A stretch of DNA of 64,000 nt from Alphaproteobacteria bacterium (GCA_016124385.1 WGNU01000006.1:310001-374000), one strand, 5' to 3'; positions 16,922 through 28,749 are shown, counted from the stretch's first letter. Made by a program: numbers and translations. Notes: generated by a model from the sequence alone, not told the origin.

Positions 16922-18301
16922 CTAGAAGAACTCGACGCTGACGCGGAAGAACTGCTCGACTTTTCGTACCATATCCGCGCGCAGCATCACGATGACCCGG
17001 TCTTCGGCTTCGATGACGGTGTCGCCGTTCGGGCGGATGACCTTGTCCTTGCGGACGACGGCGCCGAGCATGATGCCATCGGGTACTTTCGCCTCTCGCA
17101 AGGGTTTGCCGACCAGCGGCGAGGTTTCGAGCGCCACCGCTTCGATCACCTCCCCCTGCCCGTTCTGAATCGAATGGAGCGCGCGGATGCGCCCCTTGCG
17201 GATGTGCTGGAGGATCGTCGAGACGGTCGCGGTGCGCGGGTCGATATAGGCGTCGATCCCGAGCGAGCGGACGAGCGGCACGTAGTTCGCGTTGTTGATG
17301 AGCGCGAGTGCGCGGCGGCAGCCGGCGCGCTTGGCGAGGACCGAGGCGAGGATGTTCACCTCATCGTCGTTCGTGACGGCAATGAGCGCCTCGGAATCGG
17401 CGACCCCCGCTTCGTCCAGCAATTCCTGGTCCAGCCCGTCGCCGTGGAGGACCACTGTGCGCGACAATTGATCGGCCGCGCTCTCGGCGCGGGCCTTGTT
17501 CGCCTCGATCACCTTCACCTTGATGGCCGAGCCGCGCTTTTCGATTTCGCGGGCGACATAGACGCCGATATTGCCGCCGCCGACGATCGTGATGCGGCGC
17601 GCGCCCTTTTCCTCGTGACCCAGAATGGCGAGCGTGCGGCTGACATGGCCGGTCTCGGCGATGAAGAAGATGTCATCGCCCGGCAGCATGTAATCCGCGC
17701 CGCGCGGCACGAACAGCTTTCCTTCCCGCACGATGCCGGTGGTGATCGCGTTCAGGTCCGGGAAGAGCTCGGTCAATTGCTTGAGCGGCACGCCCGCGAC
17801 CGGGCAATTCTCATCGATGTGGGTGCCGACGACCTGCACCTTGTCGTCGGCGAAGCCGAGCGAATCGAAAGCGCCTGGAATATCGAGGCGGCGGAGCACC
17901 GATTTGCCGACCTCGAGTTCGGGCGAGATGATCACGTCGATCAGGGCGCCCTTGCTGGTGAACACTTCCGCCCAGGCGGGCTCGCGATAGGATTGCGCAC
18001 GCACGCGGGCGATCGTGTTCGTCACGTTGAAGAGCCGCGTCGCCATCAGGCAGGCGGTGATGTTCACCTCGTCCGAATAGGTGACGGCGATCAGCATGTC
18101 GGCGAGCTTGGCGCCCGCCTTGTCGAGCACGTCCGGGTGCGCGCCGTTGCCCACGAGCCCCTGGACGTCGGCGACATCGGCCAATTGGCGGACGAGGTCG
18201 GGCGAGATGTCGATCACCGTCACGTCGTTGCCCTCGGTGGCCAGACGTTTGGCAATGCCGGCGCCGACCTGGCCCGCGCCGCAGATGATGACCTTCTTCA
18301 T
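16922..18301 (-). CDS. trkA: Trk system potassium transporter regulatory protein TrkA
   Basis: The 459-residue product is the cytosolic NAD(H)-binding regulator of Trk/Ktr potassium uptake. It has the duplicated RCK layout: a first Rossmann domain starting VIICGAGQVGAGIAKRLA, a TrkA_C domain, then a second Rossmann domain with ITIVGGGNIGVYVAREIEKR and a second TrkA_C domain ending near DRVIVMLRADMVRKVEQFF. No trkH or trkG gene is in the window. It starts 6 bases after ntrX, the usual alphaproteobacterial neighbour. Confidence 0.95.
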   Translation of the reverse strand: MKKVIICGAGQVGAGIAKRLATEGNDVTVIDISPDLVRQLADVADVQGLVGNGAHPDVLDKAGAKLADMLIAVTYSDEVNITACLMATRLFNVTNTIARVRAQSYREPAWAEVFTSKGALIDVIISPELEVGKSVLRRLDIPGAFDSLGFADDKVQVVGTHIDENCPVAGVPLKQLTELFPDLNAITTGIVREGKLFVPRGADYMLPGDDIFFIAETGHVSRTLAILGHEEKGARRITIVGGGNIGVYVAREIEKRGSAIKVKVIEANKARAESAADQLSRTVVLHGDGLDQELLDEAGVADSEALIAVTNDDEVNILASVLAKRAGCRRALALINNANYVPLVRSLGIDAYIDPRTATVSTILQHIRKGRIRALHSIQNGQGEVIEAVALETSPLVGKPLREAKVPDGIMLGAVVRKDKVIRPNGDTVIEAEDRVIVMLRADMVRKVEQFFRVSVEFF

Positions 18302-18307
18302 CGATCC

Positions 18308-19729
18308 TTATTCCGCGGGAACCCCGGTGGTGCGCCCGCCCGGGTTCACGCCCAACGATTTGAGCTTGCGATGGAGCGCGGAACGCTCCATGCCGATAAA
18401 GGCGGCGGTGCGCGAGATGTTGCCGCCGAATCGCGCGATCTGAGCCAAAAGATACTCCCGCTCGAAGAGTTCGCGCGCCTCGCGCAGCGGCAGCGAAATG
18501 ATCTGCTCGCTCGAGCCGCCCTGGGCGACGGCGGGCGAACTGGCGCCCACTTCCTGCGGCAGCATGTCGGCCGTGACGGCGCCGTCGGAATCATCGCCGC
18601 AGAGGATGATCAGCCGCTCGATATTGTTGCGCAGCTGGCGCACGTTGCCGGGCCAGTCATGCGCCTGGAGGGCGGCGAAGGCGTCGTCGCCGATGCGGCG
18701 CGCCGGCAGGCCATAGGTCGCTGCGAAGCGGCGCATGAAATAATCGACGAGCGCGGGAATGTCGTCGCGCCGTTCGGCCAGCGCTGGCACGCGGATGGGG
18801 ACGACGGCCAGGCGGTGATAGAGGTCCTCGCGGAAGCGGCCCTCCTCGATCTCGCTGCGAAGATCCTTGCTGGACGAGGCGATCACGCGCACATCGACCT
18901 GCACGCGGTTGGCGCCGCCCAGGCGGGTGAAATTCTGTTCGACCAGAAGGCGCAGGATCTTGCCCTGCGTCTCCATCGGCATGTCGGCGACCTCATCCAG
19001 ATAGAGCGTGCCGCCATGGGCGCGCTCAAAGACGCCGACCTTGCGGGCGCGCTGCTCGTCGCCCTCGATGCCGAAGAGCTCTTCCTCGATGCGCTCGCCG
19101 GTCATCGTCGCGCAATTGATGGCGACGAAATCGTTCTTCATGCGGCGCGAGCGCGCGTGGATCTCGCGCGCGACGATCTCCTTGCCCGAGCCCGCGGGCC
19201 CCACAATGAGGACCCGGCTGCCCGTCGGCGCCACACGGTCGATCGACTGGCGCAATTGGTTCATGACGCTGGAATTGCCAACGAGCTGGCCTTCGTCGAC
19301 TGCGTTCTGGCGCAGTTCCTCGTTCTCGCGGCGCAGGCGCGTCGCCTCGAGCGCGCGCTGGACGACGAGCACCAGGCGATCCGATTTGAACGGCTTCTCG
19401 ATGAAGTCATAGGCGCCCTTGCGGATCGCCGTCACCGCCGTCTCGATATTGCCGTGGCCGGAGATGATCACGACCGGCATGTCGGGGTGATGGCGCTTGA
19501 TCTCGTCGAGCACCTGAAGCCCGTCGAGGCGCGAGCCCTGCAACCAGATGTCGAGCACGACGAGCGCGGGGCGGCGCGCGCGGATCGCGGCGAGCGCGCT
19601 GTCGGAATCGCGGGCGACCCGCGTCTCGTAGCCCTCATCGCTCAAGATCCCCGACACGAGGTCGCGGATATCCGCCTCATCGTCGACGATGAGGATTTCA
19701 GGCGCTCTGAGCGGCGCGTTCTTCGACAT
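18308..19729 (-). CDS. ntrX: Nitrogen regulation response regulator NtrX
   Basis: The 473-residue product has a receiver domain (ILIVDDEADIRDL, acceptor Asp in VVLDIW), an AAA+ domain (Walker A GPAGSGKE, Walker B GGTLYLDEVADMP) and a C-terminal Fis-type HTH (ISRTAAFIGMERSALHRKLK). The GAFTGA loop needed to contact sigma-54 is absent, which is normal for NtrX. It is the partner of NtrY in nitrogen and redox signalling. The ATG at 19729 is chosen over 19834 because the receiver fold starts just after it. It overlaps ntrY by 32 bases. Confidence 0.94.
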   Translation of the reverse strand: MSKNAPLRAPEILIVDDEADIRDLVSGILSDEGYETRVARDSDSALAAIRARRPALVVLDIWLQGSRLDGLQVLDEIKRHHPDMPVVIISGHGNIETAVTAIRKGAYDFIEKPFKSDRLVLVVQRALEATRLRRENEELRQNAVDEGQLVGNSSVMNQLRQSIDRVAPTGSRVLIVGPAGSGKEIVAREIHARSRRMKNDFVAINCATMTGERIEEELFGIEGDEQRARKVGVFERAHGGTLYLDEVADMPMETQGKILRLLVEQNFTRLGGANRVQVDVRVIASSSKDLRSEIEEGRFREDLYHRLAVVPIRVPALAERRDDIPALVDYFMRRFAATYGLPARRIGDDAFAALQAHDWPGNVRQLRNNIERLIILCGDDSDGAVTADMLPQEVGASSPAVAQGGSSEQIISLPLREARELFEREYLLAQIARFGGNISRTAAFIGMERSALHRKLKSLGVNPGGRTTGVPAE

Positions 19730-21989
19730 GATCCGTGACCCCCGATTCACCCATTCGCATGCTTGCTGGGAAGACCAGCGTGACCCGCGCACCCGATTCG
19801 CGGGGTTGTCCGTGGCGGTCCGCGGCCGGCGCATCGTCGAGATGAACGGTGCCGCCGTGGTCCTCCATGATCTTCTTCACGATCGCGAGGCCAAGCCCGG
19901 TGCCCTTGCTGCGTGTCGTTACGTAGGGCTCGGTCAGCCGGTTGCGGTCCTCGCGCGGCAGGCCAATGCCGTTGTCGGTGATGGTGATCGCGATGCCGTC
20001 ATCAAGGCTCATGTCGATCTCGATGAGCCCTTGGACGCTGGCTTCCTCGCCTTCGCTCGCGGCGCGGGCGCGCACCGCCTCGGCCGCGTTCTTGAGAACG
20101 TTAGTCAGCGCCTGACCGACGAGGCGGCCGTCGCATTCGACCGCGACGGGCCCTTCGGGGAGGTGCAAATCGTAGGTGATCGCGGCATTGCCGACGCGCT
20201 GCAGGAACACGGCCTGGCGGAGGATCTCGGCCAGATCTTCGCTCCGCATCACCGGCGCGGGCATCCGCGCGAAGGAGGAGAATTCGTCCACCATACGCCC
20301 GATGTCGCTCACCTGGCGGATGATGGTCTGCGTGCATTGCTCGAAGACTTCGGGGTCCGTCTCGATTTCCTTGCCGTATTTGCGGCGCAGCCGCTCGGCG
20401 GACAGTTGGATCGGCGTCAGAGGGTTCTTGATCTCGTGCGCGATGCGGCGCGCGACATCGGCCCAGGCGGCGGTGCGCTGGGCACCCACGAGTTCGGTGA
20501 TATCGTCGAACGTCACGACCAGGCCGCGATGTTCGCTGTCGCCCGTCTCGCCGGTCACGCGGACGGAGAAGCTGAGCGTCTGGCCGTCGCGTTCGAGATC
20601 GACCTGGCCTTGCACGCGGCCGCCGGGCGCCGTCTCGACGGCCTCCAGGAGGCCCGCCATCTCGGGCACGGCCTCAGCCAAGCGATGGCCCATCAGGTCT
20701 TCGCGCGGGCGATTGAGAAGCGCCATCGCCGAACGGTTGACGGCGTTCACGTGGCCCGCGCCGTCGAGGCCGAGGACGCCGGCGCTCACGCCCGACAGTA
20801 CGGCTTCGGTAAACCGGCGGCGCTGGTCGAACTGGCGGTTCGCCTCGATCAGCGCGTCACGCTGGCTCTGCAATTGCGCGGTCATGCGGTTGAAGACGCG
20901 CCCGAGGGTCGCCACCTCGTCGTCGCCCTTCTCGACCGAGACGCGCGCACTCAGATCGCCCTCGCTGATCCGCTCCGCCGCGCCGATGAGGCGCCCGATC
21001 GGCTGCACGAGCCGGTTGGCGGCCCACAGACCCAGAAGGATGGCGGCGAGCAGAATGACCAGCGCGACGCCCGCATAGATGAGCCCGAAGGCCATCTGGA
21101 TGGCGGTGCGGTTCTCCTCGAGCCGCGAATATTCGTTGACCGCGTCCGACATCTCCGAGACGCGCTCCAGGATCGTCGCATCGACATAGCGCGTGACGAG
21201 CAGGAAGCGGGCGAGCAGCCCCTCGATCCGCACGAGCGCCTTGACCTGATTGTCGTCAGCGTCGGTGAGGATGACGACTTCGCCGCGCCGGGCGCGGTCG
21301 AATTCCTCGGGCGTCGGCGGTTCGACGCTGATGAGAAAGCCTTCCAGCGCGCGGGCGACTTCGTTGCCCTGCTCGTCGAACAGGATCGCGCCCGAGAGCG
21401 AGCGCTGCTGCGCCTGATAGACGAGATTGCGCACCAGATTGGTCTGGTCGGTCTCGAGCAGCACGATCGCGCGGTTGATGTCGACCGCCATGTCGTAGAC
21501 GTCGGCGCGGATCGCTTCCTTGTGCTCGGCGAGATAGGAGGTCGCGACCGTCTGCGCGCGGTCGAGCGCGGTCGAGACGCGCTCGGAAAACCAGGCCTCG
21601 ATGCCCAAATTCAGCGAGAAGGCGGCGAAAACCGCGACGATGATCGCGGGGACCACAGCGACGGTCGAGAACATCGCCACCAGCCGCGCGTGGAGCCGCG
21701 CACCAGCGACTTCACTGCGGCGCGCCGCCCAGAGGCGGACCAGCCGCCAGGCGATCATCGCCGCGAGGGTGAGGACCAGCGCGAGGTCGAGCAGCAGAAG
21801 GATCAGGATCGTGCCGGCGCTCGCTGGCCGGGGGCCGGTGCCGGAAACGATCGTATAGGTCGCCAAGCCCGCCAGAACCGTCGCCAGCAGCAGCGCGGCC
21901 GCCAGCACGCCGGGCCGGTTCATGTAGCTCAGGATCTGCGCCGTGCGATCCCGCACCGCGAGGCCTGCCCGTGGGCTCACCAATGCCAT
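19698..21989 (-). CDS. ntrY: Sensor histidine kinase NtrY
   Basis: The 763-residue membrane kinase has N-terminal TM segments, a periplasmic sensor region, another TM followed by a HAMP domain (NRLVQPIGRLIGAAERISEGD), a PAS domain, the H-box [13 protein letters not shown] with the phospho-accepting His, and the ATPase domain (LTNVLKNAAEA, DNGIGLP, TGLGLAIVKKI). It phosphorylates NtrX. The ATG at 21989 has GAGAG at good spacing; a GTG at 22001 is an alternative. It sits between ntrC (83 bases) and ntrX (overlap). Confidence 0.94.
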   Translation of the reverse strand: MALVSPRAGLAVRDRTAQILSYMNRPGVLAAALLLATVLAGLATYTIVSGTGPRPASAGTILILLLLDLALVLTLAAMIAWRLVRLWAARRSEVAGARLHARLVAMFSTVAVVPAIIVAVFAAFSLNLGIEAWFSERVSTALDRAQTVATSYLAEHKEAIRADVYDMAVDINRAIVLLETDQTNLVRNLVYQAQQRSLSGAILFDEQGNEVARALEGFLISVEPPTPEEFDRARRGEVVILTDADDNQVKALVRIEGLLARFLLVTRYVDATILERVSEMSDAVNEYSRLEENRTAIQMAFGLIYAGVALVILLAAILLGLWAANRLVQPIGRLIGAAERISEGDLSARVSVEKGDDEVATLGRVFNRMTAQLQSQRDALIEANRQFDQRRRFTEAVLSGVSAGVLGLDGAGHVNAVNRSAMALLNRPREDLMGHRLAEAVPEMAGLLEAVETAPGGRVQGQVDLERDGQTLSFSVRVTGETGDSEHRGLVVTFDDITELVGAQRTAAWADVARRIAHEIKNPLTPIQLSAERLRRKYGKEIETDPEVFEQCTQTIIRQVSDIGRMVDEFSSFARMPAPVMRSEDLAEILRQAVFLQRVGNAAITYDLHLPEGPVAVECDGRLVGQALTNVLKNAAEAVRARAASEGEEASVQGLIEIDMSLDDGIAITITDNGIGLPREDRNRLTEPYVTTRSKGTGLGLAIVKKIMEDHGGTVHLDDAPAADRHGQPRESGARVTLVFPASMRMGESGVTDHVEERAAQSA

Positions 21990-22072
21990 ACGCGCTCTCA
22001 CGCGGGCACCCGTCTGCTCGGCGTTGCCGTCGAACGTCTGTGGCGCTGTTACATCGTTGTTGCGCTAGAGCA

Positions 22073-23515
<1,443 letters not shown>

Positions 23516-23516
23516 G

Positions 23517-24644
23517 TCAGGACCCTTCCGCAATCGCAATGGGGAGCGCCAATGGCAGGAGCACCCGCATCGTCGTGCGGCCCGGCTCGGTGTCGCATTC
23601 AACGACGCCGCCGTGATCGCCAACGATCTTGGCAACGAGCGCGAGACCAAGGCCCTGGCCGGAGCGCTTTGTCGTCACGAAGGGATCGAAAATATGCGCG
23701 ACCAGATCGGCCGGAACGCCGGGGCCGTTGTCCCGCACGCAGACTTCAAGCGGCAGGCCGAGGCGCGTCGCGTTGCCCGGCACTGACAGGCGCACGCCCG
23801 GCCGGTAGGCAGTGCTGAGATGAATTTCACCCGAGGCCGCGTCCGGTCCGCTCTGGATCGCATCGACCGCGTTCTTGACGAGGTTGAGGAAGACCTGAAC
23901 CAGCTGATCGCGATCGCCTGGCACCGGTGGCAGGGAGGGATCGTAGGTTTCGACGAAGCGAACGGTGCGGCCGAAGCTCGCCGCCGCCAGGCGGCTCACA
24001 TGATCAAGGACATCGTGGATGTTCACCGATTGCTGCTCAAGCGGGCGATCGTCGCTGAAGGCCTCCATGCGATCGACGAGCTTAACGATTCGGTCGGCCT
24101 CGACGCAGATGAGGCGTGTCAAATCGCGATCGCCGGGCCCTGCGTTCTGCTCGATGAGCTGCGCGGCGCCGCGAATGCCAGCGAGCGGGTTCTTGATCTC
24201 GTGCGCGAGGATCGCCGCCATTGCCGTCACCGAGCGAGCAGCCCCGCGCGAGGTCAATTGGCGATCCATCTTGGCGGCGATCGAGCGCTCCTGCAGCATG
24301 ACGACGATGCCCTCATCGCCCTCGGACAACGGGAAGCACTGCACGTCGGCGACGCGGCGGCCGGTGCGGGGCGTGCCGAGATCGACGCCATATTCGCTCA
24401 CCGTCGCACCGCTCTCCTGTACCTGTTCGATCAGCGCCAAAAGCGGCGAACCGAACGGCACGATATCCGCCACGCGCTGGCGCAGCAGCACCCGTTCGCT
24501 CGAGCCGAAGAACTCCTCGGCGGCCGCATTGACGACCAGGATCGCGCCGTCCGCGCGCGAAACAATGACGGGATGCGGCAACGCATCGACGATCGCGCGG
24601 TCGCTCGGCGCCGAGGCGCCGTCCAACTTGCGGCGCGCGCTCAT
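23517..24644 (-). CDS. ntrB: Nitrogen regulation sensor kinase NtrB
   Basis: The 375-residue soluble kinase has a PAS domain (about residues 15-130), the H-box [16 protein letters not shown], and the N and G boxes of the ATPase domain ([31 protein letters not shown]). It controls NtrC by phosphorylation and dephosphorylation in response to PII. The ATG at 24644 overlaps the dusB stop (ATGA) and ntrC follows at once, the standard dusB-ntrB-ntrC operon. Confidence 0.95.
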   Translation of the reverse strand: MSARRKLDGASAPSDRAIVDALPHPVIVSRADGAILVVNAAAEEFFGSSERVLLRQRVADIVPFGSPLLALIEQVQESGATVSEYGVDLGTPRTGRRVADVQCFPLSEGDEGIVVMLQERSIAAKMDRQLTSRGAARSVTAMAAILAHEIKNPLAGIRGAAQLIEQNAGPGDRDLTRLICVEADRIVKLVDRMEAFSDDRPLEQQSVNIHDVLDHVSRLAAASFGRTVRFVETYDPSLPPVPGDRDQLVQVFLNLVKNAVDAIQSGPDAASGEIHLSTAYRPGVRLSVPGNATRLGLPLEVCVRDNGPGVPADLVAHIFDPFVTTKRSGQGLGLALVAKIVGDHGGVVECDTEPGRTTMRVLLPLALPIAIAEGS

Positions 24645-25627
24645 GCGGCCCGCCTTTCGGGCGCATCGCTGAAGAAGGCCCGGATGAGCTGGCGCACCTC
24701 GCGCGGCTCCTCGCTCGTGCAGGCGGCGGCGCGGAACGGCGCCGGGTCGGCCAAGGCATCGGCATAGGCGGTCAGATGCTTGCGCGCCATCTTCGAGCCG
24801 ATGCGTTCGCCGTAGTGATCGAGCATCGCGTTATAGTGCTCCTCGACGAGCGCGCCGAGTTCTGCGCCGCTCGGCACGGAGGGCGGCGCTTCGCCGCCGA
24901 GCGCCGCCGCGATCTCAGCCGGGCGCCACGGCCGGCCCATGACGGCGCGGCCGAGCATCACGCCATCGGCGCCGGATTCCTCAAGCGCGCGGCTTGCGTC
25001 CGCCGCATCCGCGATATCGCCGTTGACGATCAGCGGAAGCGAGGTCGCCGCGCGGACCGGGCGCACGCGCGCCCAATCGGCGTTGCCCTTGTAGAATTGG
25101 CAGCGCGTGCGCGCGTGAACGGTGAGAAGCGTAATGCCCTCAGCCTCCGCGCGCGCGGCCAGTTCGGGCGCGTTGATCGAGCGATCGTCCCAGCCGAGCC
25201 GCATCTTCAGCGTGACCGGCACGCGCACCGCGCCGACGACCGCGCGGATCAGATCCGTCGCGTGGTCGAGGTCGCGCATCAGCGCCGATCCCGATTGGCG
25301 GTTCGAGACGCGCTTGGCGGGGCAGCCCATGTTGATGTCGATCACGTCGGCGCCCTGGGCCTCCAAGCGCCGCGCGGCCTCTGCCATCGGCGCGGCCTCG
25401 CAGCCCGCGATCTGGACGATGCGGCGATCCGCATCCGGGTCGAGCGTCGCGCGGCCGAGCGCTTCCTTGCGGCCTTGCAGGAATTCCTCGCCAGCGATCA
25501 TTTCGGAGACGACATAGGATGTGCCAAAGGACGCGACGAGCCGGCGGAACGGCAGATCGGTCAGCCCCGACATGGGCGCCAAAGCGACGAGCGGTCCACT
25601 CGCGGACGTCACGCAGGCGCTGTTCAT
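24641..25627 (-). CDS. dusB: tRNA-dihydrouridine synthase (NifR3/DusB family)
   Basis: The 328-residue flavoprotein reduces specific uridines in tRNA to dihydrouridine. The N-terminal [15 protein letters not shown] motif, the catalytic Cys in [11 protein letters not shown], the KMRLGWDD motif, [12 protein letters not shown] and the FMN-phosphate site ([24 protein letters not shown]) are all visible. It heads the minus-strand dusB-ntrBC-ntrYX-trkA series, with a good promoter candidate upstream. It was historically called nifR3. Confidence 0.95.
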   Translation of the reverse strand: MNSACVTSASGPLVALAPMSGLTDLPFRRLVASFGTSYVVSEMIAGEEFLQGRKEALGRATLDPDADRRIVQIAGCEAAPMAEAARRLEAQGADVIDINMGCPAKRVSNRQSGSALMRDLDHATDLIRAVVGAVRVPVTLKMRLGWDDRSINAPELAARAEAEGITLLTVHARTRCQFYKGNADWARVRPVRAATSLPLIVNGDIADAADASRALEESGADGVMLGRAVMGRPWRPAEIAAALGGEAPPSVPSGAELGALVEEHYNAMLDHYGERIGSKMARKHLTAYADALADPAPFRAAACTSEEPREVRQLIRAFFSDAPERRAA

Positions 25628-25668
25628 ATGTTGGGCACTCTCTGGTTTTGCTTAATTGCTAGGCACGC

Positions 25669-25697
25669 ACTCTAGGCAGGCGCCGCCACAATGGCAA
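25669..25697 (-). promoter_or_regulatory. Sigma-70-like promoter for dusB-ntrBC
   Basis: On the minus strand TTGCCA (25697-25692) and TAGAGT (25674-25669) are separated by exactly 17 bases and lie 42 bases upstream of the dusB start. It is the best candidate start for the operon. Box matches are 5/6 and 4/6 to consensus; activity is inferred. Confidence 0.5.
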
Positions 25698-25742
25698 GGT
25701 CGGGCTTGCGCCGCTTCCAGGACCGCTTGATAAGCAGTCACG

Positions 25743-26912
25743 ATGCAAAGGGAAGCAGCGATTGACGCAGTCATCGTCGCCGGCGGCCAGGGCGCCCGCG
25801 CGGGCGGGTCGGCGCCGAAGCAATTCCAGCCAATTCTTGGGCGATCGTTGCTTTCCCGCGCGGTCGCGGGCCTGCGAGGGGGTGCTCCGGCGCTGCGGCG
25901 TCTCGTGGTCGTCCTGCCGCCCGGCGAAGCGGCTGCCGCGGCGCTCGATGTCGGCCCGGAGGGGCCGGTCCTGACGGCGACGGGCGGGGAAACCCGGCAG
26001 GCCTCGGTCCTTGCGGGCCTCGAGTCGCTGGCAGGCGATGCGCCCGGCTACGTGCTTATCCATGACGCGGCCCGGCCGTTCGCCTCGCCCGCAATGATCG
26101 CGCGCGTGATTGCGGCGCTCGATGCCGACCACGGCGCGATCCCGACGCTCGCCGTCAGCGACACCTTGAAGCGCGCGACAGCGGACGGTCTTGTCGGCGA
26201 GACGGTCGCGCGCGAGGGGCTTCACCGCGTACAGACGCCGCAAGGCTTCCCGTTCGCCGCGATCCTCGCCGCGCATCGCGCGCTCGCGGGCGAGAGTCTC
26301 ACGGACGATGCGGCGCTCGCCGAACGCGCGGGTCTTCCGGTGCGCCTTGTCGCGGGCGAGGAAGACAATTTCAAGATCACGGCGCCCGGCGATTTCGCGC
26401 GGGCGGAGCGTTTCCTGCTCTCGCGCACGGGCGATGTGCGGGCAGGGCTCGGCTACGACGTCCACCGCTTCGGCCCCGGCGATCACGTGATGCTCTGCGG
26501 CCTCGCGGTGCCGCACAGCGCGGGCCTCGTCGGCCATTCGGATGCCGATGTCGGACTTCACGCGCTCACCGACGCGCTCCTCGGCGCGCTCGGCGAGGGC
26601 GATATCGGCCTTCATTTTCCGCCGGGTGATCCCAAGACGAAAGGCGCGGCGTCCGACGCGTTCCTTGCCCATGCGCGCGACCGCGTGCTCGCGCGCGGCG
26701 GGATCATCGCGCATGTCGATGTGACGATCATCTGCGAGCGGCCGAAGGTTAGTCCGCACCGTGACGCGATGCGCGCGATCATCGGCGACATTTTGCGTCT
26801 TCCTGTCGCGCGCGTCAGCGTCAAGGCCACGACGACGGAGGGTCTCGGCTTTACGGGACGCGGCGAAGGGATCGCCGCGCAGGCCGTCGCGACCGTCCGG
26901 CTGCCTGCATGA
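25743..26912 (+). CDS. ispDF: Bifunctional IspD/IspF isoprenoid synthesis enzyme
   Basis: The 389-residue fusion joins 2-C-methyl-D-erythritol 4-phosphate cytidylyltransferase (IspD, about residues 1-225: [21 protein letters not shown]) with 2-C-methyl-D-erythritol 2,4-cyclodiphosphate synthase (IspF, about 233-389: GYDVHRF, the zinc-site [38 protein letters not shown]). Both act in the MEP pathway to isopentenyl diphosphate. This fusion is common in Alphaproteobacteria. It is divergent from dusB and its stop overlaps the pgpA start (ATGA). Confidence 0.96.
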   Translation: MQREAAIDAVIVAGGQGARAGGSAPKQFQPILGRSLLSRAVAGLRGGAPALRRLVVVLPPGEAAAAALDVGPEGPVLTATGGETRQASVLAGLESLAGDAPGYVLIHDAARPFASPAMIARVIAALDADHGAIPTLAVSDTLKRATADGLVGETVAREGLHRVQTPQGFPFAAILAAHRALAGESLTDDAALAERAGLPVRLVAGEEDNFKITAPGDFARAERFLLSRTGDVRAGLGYDVHRFGPGDHVMLCGLAVPHSAGLVGHSDADVGLHALTDALLGALGEGDIGLHFPPGDPKTKGAASDAFLAHARDRVLARGGIIAHVDVTIICERPKVSPHRDAMRAIIGDILRLPVARVSVKATTTEGLGFTGRGEGIAAQAVATVRLPA

Positions 26913-27391
26913 CGAAGGGCACGCAGTCGAGGCCGCACGGGGTTGCGGCGCAGATCGCAACCGGGTTCGGGCTCGGCTATCTGCCGGTCGCGCCCGGAAC
27001 CTGGGCCTCGCTCGCGACCGTTCCGGTCGCCGTTGTCCTCACGGCGATTGCGGGGTTCTGGGGAACGCTCGGTATTGCGTTCGCCATCACGATCATTGGG
27101 ATTTGGGCAAGCGAGGCGACGGCGCGGCAGAGCGCGGTCGCGGACCCTCCGGCCGTCGTGATCGATGAGATCGCCGGTCAACTCATCGCGCTCGCACCTG
27201 CGAGCGGCGATCCGCTCGCGCTTGCGGTCGGGTTTGTCGCCTTCCGGGTTCTTGATATCGTCAAGCCTGGGCCGATCGGCCGCGCGGAAAGCCTGCGCGG
27301 CGGGATCGGCATCATGGCCGACGATGTTCTCGCGGGCCTCGCGGCGGGCGCTCTCGTCGCCCTCACGCCGGCCGTCGCCGGGTTCTTCTAG
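26909..27391 (+). CDS. pgpA: Phosphatidylglycerophosphatase A
   Basis: The 160-residue membrane protein shows the PgpA signature [17 protein letters not shown] near the N-terminus and the conserved acidic VIDEIAGQ motif, with [13 protein letters not shown] further on. It removes phosphate from phosphatidylglycerol phosphate to give phosphatidylglycerol. Four hydrophobic segments are evident. Its start overlaps the ispDF stop by four bases and cinA follows after 15 bases. Confidence 0.93.
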   Translation: MTKGTQSRPHGVAAQIATGFGLGYLPVAPGTWASLATVPVAVVLTAIAGFWGTLGIAFAITIIGIWASEATARQSAVADPPAVVIDEIAGQLIALAPASGDPLALAVGFVAFRVLDIVKPGPIGRAESLRGGIGIMADDVLAGLAAGALVALTPAVAGFF

Positions 27392-27406
27392 CGAGCGCCA
27401 AATCCG

Positions 27407-27895
27407 ATGTTCCCTTCTCCCCTCGTCCAGCACGCCAACGTCGTTCTCGCCCAGGCGCGTGCCGACAAACTGAGAATCGCGACGGCAGAAAGCTGCACGG
27501 GCGGCCTCATCATCGCCCTGCTCACTGAGATTCCAGGCTCGTCGGACGTCGTCGAGCGCGGGTTCGTCACCTATTCCAACCAAGCCAAACGGGATCTTTT
27601 GGGCGTGCCCGGCGATCTCATCGCCGATTTCGGTGCGGTGTCGGAGCCCGTCGCGCGAGCCATGGCCGAAGGCGCCCTCACCTATTCGCGCGCCGATCTT
27701 GCTGTCTCGGTCACAGGTGTCGCGGGCCCCGGCGGCGGGACAGCGATGAAACCGGTGGGCCACGTCCATTTCGCGGCCGCGCGCACAGGCCGCGGCATCA
27801 TCCATGAGCAGCACCGGTTTGGACCCATCGGGCGTGCGGACATCCGCCTCAAAGCGGTCGAGACCGCGCTCGCCCTACTGCAGCGGCTGCTTTAA
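27407..27895 (+). CDS. CinA family protein (nicotinamide-nucleotide amidase type)
   Basis: The 162-residue product equals the C-terminal domain of CinA, which in several bacteria is an NMN deamidase (PncC) in pyridine-nucleotide salvage. It carries ATAESCTGG (catalytic Ser), VTYSNQAKRDLLGV and VTGVAGPGGGTAMKPVG. There is no N-terminal MoaB-like domain, the usual short alphaproteobacterial form. It follows pgpA closely on the same strand. Confidence 0.9.
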   Translation: MFPSPLVQHANVVLAQARADKLRIATAESCTGGLIIALLTEIPGSSDVVERGFVTYSNQAKRDLLGVPGDLIADFGAVSEPVARAMAEGALTYSRADLAVSVTGVAGPGGGTAMKPVGHVHFAAARTGRGIIHEQHRFGPIGRADIRLKAVETALALLQRLL

Positions 27896-28008
27896 CGCTA
27901 GGAGCGACGACATTTGCCGTGCGGCCGCTGGACAATTGCCGCGCCGCGCGCGCCTGTGCTAGTGGACGCACATCCCCTGCTCTCGTCTCGATGCTCCGGA
28001 AAGGTTCC

Positions 28009-28290
28009 ATGTTCCGTTCACTGCTTGCCGCGGCGATGCTCGCCGCCGCCCTCATGCCCGCGGCCGCACAGGAAGCCGGGCTCGCGATCATTCTCGACGT
28101 GCAGAACCCCGAACAGGTGGCTGGCCGGTTCTGCGTCTATGAGAGCAAGGTCTATAGCCAGAATTCGGAAGTCTGCGTGAGCAAGTCCTCCAAGCTCACG
28201 TGCCGACCGCTCGCCGAGGACGATCCGCTGAAGGGACTTGCCTGGGTTCAGGAAGACGATCAAAAGCGCTGCGCGTCCGCGGCGCGCTAA
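28009..28290 (+). CDS. Small secreted cysteine-containing protein
   Basis: I do not recognise this 93-residue protein. It has a clear signal peptide (about residues 1-19, ending AAAQ) and a mature part with four cysteines, which could form two disulphides in the periplasm. The ATG at 28009 follows GGAAAGG at good spacing; longer starts at 27919 or 27991 would precede the signal peptide. It ends 6 bases before the convergent ratA stop. The frame looks real from the signal peptide and ribosome site; function is unknown. Confidence 0.6.
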   Translation: MFRSLLAAAMLAAALMPAAAQEAGLAIILDVQNPEQVAGRFCVYESKVYSQNSEVCVSKSSKLTCRPLAEDDPLKGLAWVQEDDQKRCASAAR

Positions 28291-28296
28291 GTATGC

Positions 28297-28749
28297 TCAG
28301 CGTTCGGCATAGAGCGCGTCGGCGCGCGCCTGAAAGGCATCGGCCATCCGCTCGAACACGGGCCCCATAACCCGCCCTGCGAGCGTTCCCAGCACGCGCG
28401 ATCGGAAGGCATACTCGAGGCGAAAATGGACGCGGCACGCTAGCGGCCCCAGTGGCTCGAATCGCCATTGATTTGCGAGGTTGAGAAACGGGCCGTCCAG
28501 GTATTCAACCTGAATTTCATGGGCTTGCGGGCGAAGCGTTACGCGGCTTGTGAAGCGCTCGTGGAGCCCGCGATAGGCGATCATCATTTCCGCGTCGAGG
28601 GTTTCGCCGTCATCGCCCGGCCGGCGCGAGAGAACGCGCAGCGCCGCGCACCAGGGCAGGAAATCCGGGTAGCGCTCGACGTCGGCGACGAGCCCGTACA
28701 TCCGCTCCGCACTATGGGGAACGACCCGCCGGTCTTCGATCTGCGGCAC
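28297..28749 (-). CDS. RatA/Coq10-family START-like protein
   Basis: The 150-residue product is a polyketide-cyclase/START-fold protein of the Coq10/RatA group (YGLVADVERYPDFLPWCAALRV near the N-terminus, with NQWRFEPLG and CRVHFRLEYAF later). Coq10 members bind ubiquinone and aid respiration; the toxin label of E. coli RatA should not be assumed here. The GTG start at 28749 overlaps the last base of the lipA stop, so translation is coupled. Pairing with lipA is standard in Alphaproteobacteria. Confidence 0.88.
   Translation of the reverse strand: MPQIEDRRVVPHSAERMYGLVADVERYPDFLPWCAALRVLSRRPGDDGETLDAEMMIAYRGLHERFTSRVTLRPQAHEIQVEYLDGPFLNLANQWRFEPLGPLACRVHFRLEYAFRSRVLGTLAGRVMGPVFERMADAFQARADALYAER

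Noticed and set aside
18308-19729. Damaged NtrX because the GAFTGA loop is missing
   Set aside because: Absence of this loop is normal in NtrX proteins; the receiver, AAA+ and HTH parts are intact.
17174-19738. Open plus-strand frame of 854 codons opposite trkA and ntrX
   Set aside because: It mirrors the codon pattern of well-supported minus-strand genes; the translation is Ala/Arg/Asp/His-rich with no domain, as expected for antisense frames in GC-rich DNA.
28297-28749. Type II toxin-antitoxin locus at ratA
   Set aside because: The protein is a Coq10/START-type protein coupled to lipA and no antitoxin gene is present; the toxin label from E. coli naming is not supported.
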